DNA from: a virus
Direction: 5' to 3' (one strand)
DNA length: 22,181 nt
Virus record (IMG/VR): IMGVR_UViG_3300020185_000287
Span: 1-22,181 of that record
This document shows positions 1 to 7,806 of this stretch, one piece after another. The position numbers and the translations under genes are program-made. Within the stretch, counting starts at the first letter, position 1, and each line of letters begins with the position of its first letter. Below the pieces are notes generated by a model. That model made no database searches and was not told the DNA's origin. It saw only the letters and a list, made by a program, of their open reading frames with translations.

Positions 1-3000
1 ATCTAGTACAGGCTCTATAAAAGCTTTAAACCTTTTGTTCATTACACCTTGAGGTATAACTTCGAATATAGTTTCAAAATTATCTCTTAAAAAAGTCTCA
101 AAAGCTGCTCTGCTACCCATAACATCTTTAGCCATAGTAGTTTTTAGCTCTGTCCTAAAAGCTTTCTGTAAAGCCGTTTTAAACTTAGGTGAGTCAATGT
201 CTGGCAGCTTGGTCCCAAACGTCTTAGAAACAGCGTCTCTAACTTTTTGAGTTACCTCAGGCGTTAACGCTATCTTTTTTCTTAAGCTTTCTCTTTCTTT
301 TGCATCGAGTTGTTTGCTCCCGCTTCTAACATCTAATTCTTCTCTAAAAACATCAACAGCATCTTCTATGACTCTTGTGTCTAATTTAGTTTGTTTTACG
401 ATACTAGCTATATCTTGGTCTAGCACGCTCTCAACAGTTGACAAGCCAGCGGCTTTAAGAGCGTTTATTGTAGATTGACTTATTTCACTAGAGAAATCAG
501 AAATATCTATATCTTCATCATTTGCAACGTTTAAACTCTCGTTGTTTATTTCTTGAGTAAACTGACTTTGCTCGTCTTTACCTAATATTCTATCAGCTAT
601 TTCTATGTATCTCTTAAAACCAGTTTTTGTTGAGAAAGAGTTGTTTAAATAGCCAGATAAAGGCGCTACAGCTTTTCCTTCAGCTTTTTGTTTTTCAACG
701 TAAGCTGGATAACCCATAATGACTTCCATTATACCTCTTCTACCATTAAGTATTTCGTCTTTTAGTTGATCTTTAAACTCAGAGTATTTAGGTCTATTCC
801 TAAAGTTCTCAGTTAAGCCTTTAGCTGTCGGAGTCATTAAATCAACAACATCCATTAAAGCAGCATCACCTTGAGTTTCATAAAGCTCATTTACTTTAGC
901 TGAATCACTAGCTGATAAAGAAAACTTAACCTGTGATTCTTGTTTAGGTTTTTTAGTTGAAACAATAAATGTATCATTTTTAAACCCAAAACTACCACCT
1001 ATTTTTTCTGCTAAAACTTTACTTAGTGTTTTATATAGTCTAATTCTACTAGGTTCTTTAGCGGTAAATACAACGCCTTCTACGTCTGAATTATTTTTTA
1101 AATAATCAGAAACACCGTTTATAGCAGTACTAAACACTTCAAAAGCATTGCCCTCACCTGTTATACCTTTACCAAGTTCAGTATCTCCAAACTCTAAATG
1201 ATAAAACTTTTCAGAGCTTTCTATTGGATCTCCTTCCGCGTCTTCAGCTATACCTAAGTCACTAGCAATATCTTCTATATCCTGATACGTCTGACCTTCG
1301 TCAAATTCCATAAAAGCAGTTTCCTCTAAAGTAGTTTTATAGTTTCTATCACCTACTTTAAAATTAGCCACTAAAGCTTCATCTGTTTGTTTCCAGTTTA
1401 AGTCCTGAGCTGTAGACATAGAGTTTTTAATAACTTCTTCTTCTTCGCTAGATGAATCTACCGCTACACCATCTTGTATGCTTTTTTGAAAGTTTTCAGC
1501 AAACTTAAATACATCTTCAGCGGTTTTTAAGTTAAACATCCAACTAGAATCTCCAAATATACTATTAGATATACCGTTTATAAAACCTCTAAGAGAAGGT
1601 ATATTGCTAATATCTTCCCTATTAAAAACACCTAAAGCTATAGCGTTGTTTATTTGCGCTAGTACTTCTTCTGAATCAACTTTAGCTCCACCTCTTTTAC
1701 CAGACTTTAAAACAACCTTTCCTCTACCTTCTTTGTATAATTCAAACCTAGCTATTAAGTTATTGTATTCTTTGTCGCTTATTTGACCTAGTTCTTTTTT
1801 GTCTTTTAAAACTTCAATAGCTTCGTCGACAGCGGCTATAGACATTTTATCTAACTCACCGCCTTTAGTTACTCCATTTGCTTTGTTGTAAAGGTGAAAA
1901 AGTTCTTCTAGTGGCGCTATAGCGGCGTATTTACCGTCTACAAAGTTGTTAGCAGTAGCTATACCATTCATTATAGCTTTGTTATTGATAACTATGCTAT
2001 TACCTATAATTGCAGCTCTAGCTCCACCTTCAAATCCAGCCTTAACCTCTGCTATAGCTTGTTCGCTAAAACCTGATAGATCAGAATCTATATTACTAAT
2101 ATCTTCAATAGATATATACTTACCGTTTTTAGGCATTAAAGACATAGCTGTGTCTTGATAGAAATCAAATAAACCTGCATAGTATTCAATCTCTCCGTTT
2201 TTGTTTTGTATAGGACTATCGAGTGATTCTAAAAACTCAGACATGTTTTTTCTTACTTCTCTCTCTTTAGCGTTTAAAATAGATTCTTTTTGTTCTATTA
2301 TGTTTTCTAATTGTTCTGTAAGTCTATCTTTAGCTTTTCTGCCCTCTGGAGTAATAGATCCTTCACCTGAAGCGCCTAACCTATATAGCTCTTTCTTTAA
2401 TTCTCTTTCTTGTCTACTAAGATCTGCCGCCTTGTCTATTTGACTAGGAGTCATGTATCTTAACTTATGTAAAGACATTGCATCACTTAAACCTAGTTTT
2501 TCTATTATTTCTGATTTTCTACTTCTAGCAGCCACTTGTTCAGCTTTAGACATATTAGATGTAGCTGCAGATAAATTTATCAACTCTGTGGCTAATTCTT
2601 GATTGGCTTTTAGCTCGCTTTTTATTCTAAACTCGTTTTTTAATATGTTTAAAACATTACCAGATGTTTTAGGTGCCATTATACCTCCTGACGTAACAAG
2701 AACGTTTGCAAGAAAATCTTTGTCTATTCCTTCTATAAGAGATTTGTTTTCACCTAAAACTATTATATCAATACCGTTATGAGCTAACTGTGTTACGGTT
2801 TCTTCTAAAACCTCTGTAGTACCTCCTTTTACAAGCGGGCTTAAGCCAGAAACTACTTTTTTAGTTACATTGCTGGCAAAATTAATTGGTCTTCCGTAAA
2901 CCTCTTTTTTAAATTGTTGTTTACCCATGCTTTTAGCTACTCTGCTTGCGCCTGTAACTAACTTTAAAGAACTTAGTGATTCAGCAAACATCTCTGTAGT

Positions 3001-4776
3001 ACCAAACCCAAATGAAGTAAATGCTTTTTGTGTTAAACTAAAGCTACTAACTCTTTCTAACTCGTCTATTTCATCTTGAAGTTCTTTCTTTTTAGAGAGA
3101 TCTTCAGTGCCTTCCATCATAGATCTAAGCTTAACTAATTGTAGTTTAGCGTTAGCTTCTGTAAGTTCTATGTCTCCAAATTTACCACCAGTTCCTGCGC
3201 CAAAAAACACGCCTTGTGCTGTTCGCGTAGCTGCCGTACCCCAAGCTCTTTGAGAGGCTAAAGCTGCTTTTCTTGCTGCAAAAGTACCAAGTTTAGCCGC
3301 AGACTTCACCGCCATACCGGTTTTAACCGCTGCGCCGCCAGGTATAAATGTTGTAATTATAGAAGGTGAGTTGTCGGCAAAAGCTTCTGTGAACCAATCA
3401 AAAAAGCCCACGTTATTGTTTCCGATATCATCTAGCTTTAAACTTTCTGGAATGTTATCTTCTCTTTTTTTAGCTATTTTCAAGTTATAGTTTTGATTAG
3501 ACTGTCGCATTACATCAATAGCGTCGTCAAAACGTGCTTCATATTCCCCTGGTTTCTTTTGAGTCAACTTCTCCACGCCTCTCATTCCAACCTCTTTTAG
3601 AAGAGTTCCAAAGTTGTGGTATAATTCTTTAACAAAAAACTCCTCCATAGCCATACCGGCTTTAGCACTAAAGCTGTAATCTAAAGAAGCTGCTTTTTCA
3701 AGAACTTTTCTATCACTTAATTCAGTTGTTTTTTTCTTAAAAGTTTCAAACTCAGAGTTAACCAACTGCTGCTGCTTTACTATTGAATTATACCTCTCTT
3801 CAAACTTAGCATCTGTGTACTCTGCGTTTATAGCATTACCTTCTGTAACTAGTTCGTTGTACAGTAGTCTTTTTTCTTCCGAGTCAACCTCTCCTATCTC
3901 ATTGATTTTATACTTAACATCATCAAACCTTACCTGAAGCTTTTCAACGTCTGCTTGATAAGAAGCGTACTGCTCTTTGTTTTGAGCAGCCATGCTCTCT
4001 ATATTATTCTTTTGGAACTCAAGATAACCTTCAGCTTCATCTACAGTATTTAAAGGCACGTCTCCAAAAAACCTTTGAACGTTTTCAGGTACGTTTCTAA
4101 GCTCTAGCTGAGCTATTTGCTCAGATAACTCATATCTAGCCTGTGATCTACCTTGTTGAAGAACAGCTTGGTTTTCAGAAGTACCATCACTTATTAACTC
4201 ACCAGTTTCTTGATACTGTTGGTACTGCTCATATTTATCAGGACCTAAATAATCTTCTATAGATTGATACTCTTTACGAGTTTTAGGCATTTCGCTAGCA
4301 CCACCAAACCCACCACCTCTTATGCTCATAGGAGCGTCTGCGTCTATAACAGTTTCATAAGGTCTAGCTGACAAGTTAAAGTAGTCATTAGCTAGCTTTT
4401 CTGTTATTTGCTCTTCAGTTATACTAGCCTGTGCTTCTGATATTTTAGGCATAAACTCTTTAGCTTCAGCTAAACCAACAGCATCCATGCGTTCTTGGAA
4501 GCTGTTATACCTTTTAGGTTTTTTTACATCTACTTTAACCTGCGGATCGACCTCAATTTCCTCTGGTAATTCCGAAAAAGTATCTTCCAATGTTAATTCC
4601 GTAGGCTCTGGTGCTTCTACTGGACCCATTGACGGAGCACTTGCACCCACTACACCGTCTTCTGTCTTTACTGAATCTTCAGTCTCACCAGGTTTAAACT
4701 CCTTTGCTAATCTATTAACTTCTTCTTGATCTAAACCTTGAGCTATTAAGCTATCAATATATTCCTCTAAAGTCAT
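1..4776 (-). CDS. Giant virion protein, probable capsid cargo/ejected protein (3' end beyond window)
   Basis: An open frame starts at the ATG at 4774-4776 and runs to base 1 with no stop seen, giving 1592 visible residues; the C-terminus lies outside the window. It begins 6 bases after the stop of the preceding gene. The N-terminal ~450 residues are Glu/Gln/Lys-rich and look helical, then comes a Gly/Ala-rich, partly hydrophobic stretch (about 460-535, including PGGAAVKTGMAVKSAAKLG). Two local motifs stand out: EELFH at 957-961, which recalls a degenerate metal-peptidase helix, and EPSRIRLY from residue 1241, followed by a short GGSFGF segment, which recalls acetyltransferase-like or large polyvalent phage protein domains. 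Podovirus-type phages often end their virion cluster with giant proteins stored in the capsid and ejected with the DNA (compare T7 gp16 and crAss-like cargo proteins). The role is inferred from size, composition and position; no enzyme activity is assigned. Confidence 0.8.
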   Translation of the reverse strand, partial: MTLEEYIDSLIAQGLDQEEVNRLAKEFKPGETEDSVKTEDGVVGASAPSMGPVEAPEPTELTLEDTFSELPEEIEVDPQVKVDVKKPKRYNSFQERMDAVGLAEAKEFMPKISEAQASITEEQITEKLANDYFNLSARPYETVIDADAPMSIRGGGFGGASEMPKTRKEYQSIEDYLGPDKYEQYQQYQETGELISDGTSENQAVLQQGRSQARYELSEQIAQLELRNVPENVQRFFGDVPLNTVDEAEGYLEFQKNNIESMAAQNKEQYASYQADVEKLQVRFDDVKYKINEIGEVDSEEKRLLYNELVTEGNAINAEYTDAKFEERYNSIVKQQQLVNSEFETFKKKTTELSDRKVLEKAASLDYSFSAKAGMAMEEFFVKELYHNFGTLLKEVGMRGVEKLTQKKPGEYEARFDDAIDVMRQSNQNYNLKIAKKREDNIPESLKLDDIGNNNVGFFDWFTEAFADNSPSIITTFIPGGAAVKTGMAVKSAAKLGTFAARKAALASQRAWGTAATRTAQGVFFGAGTGGKFGDIELTEANAKLQLVKLRSMMEGTEDLSKKKELQDEIDELERVSSFSLTQKAFTSFGFGTTEMFAESLSSLKLVTGASRVAKSMGKQQFKKEVYGRPINFASNVTKKVVSGLSPLVKGGTTEVLEETVTQLAHNGIDIIVLGENKSLIEGIDKDFLANVLVTSGGIMAPKTSGNVLNILKNEFRIKSELKANQELATELINLSAATSNMSKAEQVAARSRKSEIIEKLGLSDAMSLHKLRYMTPSQIDKAADLSRQERELKKELYRLGASGEGSITPEGRKAKDRLTEQLENIIEQKESILNAKEREVRKNMSEFLESLDSPIQNKNGEIEYYAGLFDFYQDTAMSLMPKNGKYISIEDISNIDSDLSGFSEQAIAEVKAGFEGGARAAIIGNSIVINNKAIMNGIATANNFVDGKYAAIAPLEELFHLYNKANGVTKGGELDKMSIAAVDEAIEVLKDKKELGQISDKEYNNLIARFELYKEGRGKVVLKSGKRGGAKVDSEEVLAQINNAIALGVFNREDISNIPSLRGFINGISNSIFGDSSWMFNLKTAEDVFKFAENFQKSIQDGVAVDSSSEEEEVIKNSMSTAQDLNWKQTDEALVANFKVGDRNYKTTLEETAFMEFDEGQTYQDIEDIASDLGIAEDAEGDPIESSEKFYHLEFGDTELGKGITGEGNAFEVFSTAINGVSDYLKNNSDVEGVVFTAKEPSRIRLYKTLSKVLAEKIGGSFGFKNDTFIVSTKKPKQESQVKFSLSASDSAKVNELYETQGDAALMDVVDLMTPTAKGLTENFRNRPKYSEFKDQLKDEILNGRRGIMEVIMGYPAYVEKQKAEGKAVAPLSGYLNNSFSTKTGFKRYIEIADRILGKDEQSQFTQEINNESLNVANDEDIDISDFSSEISQSTINALKAAGLSTVESVLDQDIASIVKQTKLDTRVIEDAVDVFREELDVRSGSKQLDAKERESLRKKIALTPEVTQKVRDAVSKTFGTKLPDIDSPKFKTALQKAFRTELKTTMAKDVMGSRAAFETFLRDNFETIFEVIPQGVMNKRFKAFIEPVLD

Positions 4777-4782
4777 TTAATT

Positions 4783-6459
4783 TTATTTTTTTGATTTTTT
4801 GTAAAACGCTAGTGCTACTTTAGCTTCTGTGTCTGTGACAGGTTTTGTGTCAGTTCCTGGGTTTTCTAATTTCCACTTTCTAATCCAAGCAGCATCGTCT
4901 CTAGCACTCATAGGTCTACCACTCTTTTTTTCGTCTAACAGCCTTTTTATAGCGTCTTTTACATCTTCCGCGCTTTCATCACCACCATATTGACCTACAA
5001 CTAGCTTATCCATAAAAGTTTCTAACTCTTCTTGTCTGTTCAAGTCAAAGGTTAAAAAGGTTTCTTTCTCTGGATCATCAGATGTTTTAGATGATGTGTA
5101 TAATTCTATAACGCCACCATTAAAACTAACATCTACAATAGGCCTACCGTTTATTTCTTTGTTTTTAAAGTAACTCTCGTTTTCATTAGAACTAGCTTTT
5201 AAAACGTCGTTCACTAAACTTTCTGCTCTTTTCTCAACTTTCTGATTTGCAGCAAGTCTTTTCTTTTCACCTTCTGTTAGCTTTTTGTCTTTCGGTGGTG
5301 TTTCTATCTCTCTAATTTGACCACTAGGGTTGTAGTATTTCTTATCCTCACCTTCTCCTGAAGTTTCAAAAGCAGAAACAAGTCCAGTGTCTTTGTCAAA
5401 CATAAACTTTTTAGTCATAGCATCAGCTAGTATATTTCTTTGAACAAGAGGATCTGATATATTGTTAAACTGATTCCAGGACATACCCTCGGGTGTATAA
5501 CCTTCTAGATTTACTTCGTAGGTATTTTTCAGGTAGTTTCTATTATTTCTAGCAAGAATACCATCTGCAGTTCCAGTAAAAACTTCTTTTTTTACTTGGC
5601 TAGCTAAAGACTTAACATTAACCTCTTTAGCCCCAATTAGTTCATATTTTCCTCCTCTTATTTCAACAGTATCTCTTCCTTCTATTAAAAACCCAGGCTT
5701 GATACCGCTTGAGCCAGCTCCTTTACCACCTACAATTGAATAATCTTTAGCTCTTTGGTTTTGCTCTGAAAAGCTTGGAACTTCAGATATAAGACCAGCG
5801 TCAACACCGTCAGCTTGCATATAATCTTCTGCGTTAAGTTTTACAGAAAACTCTTTACCATCTTCTCTTTTGCCAGATATATTAAGTATTAATTGCTCTG
5901 TTTTTTCATCAAAGCTCAAATCTACCTTTGAAGAATTAGGATATTTGTTTTGCTTGTTTAACACGTTTATAGCTGAAAGATAATCTAAAGACTCTTCTTC
6001 GTCTTTGCCGTTAACTATATAGCTACCGTCTTGACCGTAAACGCTTGGCGCTTGTTCTTTCATTTTCTTGGTTTCATCTAATAAAGCCCCAGTAAAATCA
6101 CCCATTAAACTAACTATTTTTTCAGCATTTCTAACTCTGTTTTGTAGTATTCTTCTAGTTTTAGGATCTGTTTCATTAACTAAGCTTATCTGAGAGTCTG
6201 CGGCGCTTTGAATACTTGTATTTAAAACTTTATGTATTTGATCATCGATAGCAGTTCCAGTGTCTTTAACTGTAGACTTAAGATCTGATACTTTGTCGTT
6301 CCAATAAACCTCTGTTTCGTTTATAGTTTTTCTAATAAGCTCAGTCTTGGTCGATCTTTCTTTGGCTTTTTCCTCAAAAACACCAGCGATATCGCTCAAA
6401 CCACTTTCTATCATTTTAGCGGTTCTTAACTGTTGGGCTAATATACTTTCTCTACTCAT
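4783..6459 (-). CDS. Unknown virion-cluster protein, 558 aa, possible cargo/internal protein
   Basis: I do not recognise this protein. It is hydrophilic and rich in Lys, Glu, Asp and Ser, with no signal peptide or membrane segment. Residues 1-130 look like long helices that could form a coiled coil. The middle (about 150-330) contains shorter beta-like stretches, for example QLILNISGKREDGKEFSVKL. The C-terminal third is charged and ends in Lys-rich sequence (FYKKSKK). The ATG lies 1 base beyond the stop of the upstream gene, with GCTTAAA before it and no Shine-Dalgarno, so it is probably translationally coupled. Its position between the S74-domain protein and the giant protein suggests an internal or ejected virion component, like the middle gene in the T7 gp14-gp15-gp16 series. 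That is inference from gene order, not sequence similarity. Confidence 0.75.
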   Translation of the reverse strand: MSRESILAQQLRTAKMIESGLSDIAGVFEEKAKERSTKTELIRKTINETEVYWNDKVSDLKSTVKDTGTAIDDQIHKVLNTSIQSAADSQISLVNETDPKTRRILQNRVRNAEKIVSLMGDFTGALLDETKKMKEQAPSVYGQDGSYIVNGKDEEESLDYLSAINVLNKQNKYPNSSKVDLSFDEKTEQLILNISGKREDGKEFSVKLNAEDYMQADGVDAGLISEVPSFSEQNQRAKDYSIVGGKGAGSSGIKPGFLIEGRDTVEIRGGKYELIGAKEVNVKSLASQVKKEVFTGTADGILARNNRNYLKNTYEVNLEGYTPEGMSWNQFNNISDPLVQRNILADAMTKKFMFDKDTGLVSAFETSGEGEDKKYYNPSGQIREIETPPKDKKLTEGEKKRLAANQKVEKRAESLVNDVLKASSNENESYFKNKEINGRPIVDVSFNGGVIELYTSSKTSDDPEKETFLTFDLNRQEELETFMDKLVVGQYGGDESAEDVKDAIKRLLDEKKSGRPMSARDDAAWIRKWKLENPGTDTKPVTDTEAKVALAFYKKSKK

Positions 6460-6460
6460 T

Positions 6461-7378
6461 TTAAGCTATTTTTTTAAATTCAACGTCGATCATTGAGTAA
6501 TCTACTAAGTCATAGCCATCAAACGGAATCACAGCTTCTTTAGGTATTTCATCAGACATAACACCTTGGAATATACCATCACCTATATTTTTGTCAATGT
6601 ACTCAAAAGAGTATATTTTCAAGCCATTATCAGAAACACCTATTGATTTTATGTTTTTCTTTAATCTTCTGTCTGAAAAACCTTTAGCAATACCACCAAT
6701 ACCGCTTGCTATACCTCCAATAGCTGCGCTTTGGTTCGATTTAGCTTGAGCTCTATTAGCCTCGGACTGCGCTTGTTGACCGGCTAATCGGTTTAACTGT
6801 TGCATTGTTCTATCTTCTTGTTGTTCAAATTGGTATGCCTCACCTTCAGCTTCCGCCATTTGAATTCTTTGTGCTTCTGACATTTCAATACCTTGTAATC
6901 TAGTAGCTTCAGCTACTTTTTTAGCTTGCAAAGCTTCTTCACCTTGAGCTGCTAATTTTTGATTATTAGCTTCTTGCGATTCAATACTAGCAGCGACGCC
7001 TTTTTTAGACTGCAAAGCAGCTTGAGCTAAAGCAGTTGCACCACCAGCACCTCCACCTGTAGCTCTTATAGTGTCTAAAGTATTAGCTAAAGCTATGTCA
7101 GCCTCTTCTATTTCAATTTCTGCAGCTTGAGTTGCAACTCCTAAGTTTAAATAAGGATTAGACATCATCCCAGACAAGTCCTCAGCCATAGAGCTTACGT
7201 CTTCAAAATTAGCGTAAGGATTTGGTATAGCCTGCCTATTTTTTTCTATGTGCTTTATTTCTGCTGCTCTACCTTTTGCGTCATTAGCAAATCCTTTTGC
7301 CGCTTGCTTTTCTTGATGTCCAGCTATTAAACCGCCACCTATAACTGCTGCACCCGCTATTGCTGCTACTACTGCCAT
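6461..7378 (-). CDS. Putative inner virion protein with C-terminal S74-type intramolecular chaperone domain
   Basis: A 305-aa protein. Residues 2-20 form a hydrophobic Ala/Gly/Val segment able to span a membrane. Residues ~80-215 are Ala/Gln/Glu-rich and helical. A second Gly-rich hydrophobic patch (about 216-234) follows. The last 71 residues start with SDRRLKKNIKSIG at Ser235 and continue with NGLKIYSFEY and FQGVMSDEI. This matches the start of the peptidase S74 / endosialidase intramolecular chaperone family, in which the Ser and Lys of SDxRLK form the self-cleaving dyad. The family usually sits at the C-terminus of fibres and spikes; here it follows a helical, hydrophobic body resembling a gp14-like inner virion protein. 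The ATG is 3 bases after the upstream stop. The domain call is fairly firm, the location in the particle is inferred, and the body could also be a tail-fibre adaptor. Confidence 0.8.
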   Translation of the reverse strand: MAVVAAIAGAAVIGGGLIAGHQEKQAAKGFANDAKGRAAEIKHIEKNRQAIPNPYANFEDVSSMAEDLSGMMSNPYLNLGVATQAAEIEIEEADIALANTLDTIRATGGGAGGATALAQAALQSKKGVAASIESQEANNQKLAAQGEEALQAKKVAEATRLQGIEMSEAQRIQMAEAEGEAYQFEQQEDRTMQQLNRLAGQQAQSEANRAQAKSNQSAAIGGIASGIGGIAKGFSDRRLKKNIKSIGVSDNGLKIYSFEYIDKNIGDGIFQGVMSDEIPKEAVIPFDGYDLVDYSMIDVEFKKIA

Positions 7379-7381
7379 AAT

Positions 7382-7792
7382 TTATATATTTTTTATTATT
7401 TCATGAGAAGGATCTGAATCAACAGTCCACCCTAATTTTTTATGTGTTTCAATTAAATGCTTGTTTCTACCTATAGTAAACATGTGTTTTTTACCAAGTC
7501 CTTTACATGTTGCTTCAGCACTTGCTATAAGAAGCTCTAAGGCTTCTTTACGGTCTTTATCTCTGTACTCTGGATCTGAAACTATCCACTCTAACAAAAC
7601 CGCATCAGAATTAGTTATATACAAAAAGCCAGCGACTATTGGTTTGCCTTCTTTTTCTATCATAAGACCTCCTTTACCATTATCTGGTAGAAAAGACTTT
7701 GGAGGATTAACCCATTTAGGCCATGATTCCCACCATTGGCATAAGGTTTCCCAGTCACTGTCTTTTAAAAGTCTTGATTTTAATTTACTCAT
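7382..7792 (-). CDS. GNAT-like acyltransferase-fold protein encoded in the virion cluster
   Basis: A 136-aa protein, short for the GNAT family. It opens with a beta-alpha element containing SDWETLCQWWESWPKW. A glycine-containing strand GGLMIEKEGKPIVAGFLY comes next, then the core strand LLEWIVSDPEYRDKDRKEA, and it closes with helix LLIASAEATCKGLGKKHMFT and the ending HKKLGW, typical of GNAT C-termini. The acetyl-CoA pyrophosphate loop (Q/RxxGxG/A) is not canonical; the equivalent place reads YRDKDRKEA, so acetyl-CoA binding is uncertain. The gene sits between a tail protein and the S74-domain protein and has an AT-only leader (TTTAATTAAATAT) with no Shine-Dalgarno. I recall similar small proteins in uncultured marine podovirus virion clusters. 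Fold assignment is reasonable; substrate is unknown and it may be structural rather than enzymatic. Confidence 0.7.
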   Translation of the reverse strand: MSKLKSRLLKDSDWETLCQWWESWPKWVNPPKSFLPDNGKGGLMIEKEGKPIVAGFLYITNSDAVLLEWIVSDPEYRDKDRKEALELLIASAEATCKGLGKKHMFTIGRNKHLIETHKKLGWTVDSDPSHEIIKNI

Positions 7793-7806
7793 ATATTTAA
7801 TTAAAT

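Noticed and set aside
1604-2443. Three short plus-strand ORFs (60-80 codons).
   Set aside because: They lie inside the continuous giant minus-strand frame, have Ser/Leu-rich antisense-type composition and show no recognisable domain.
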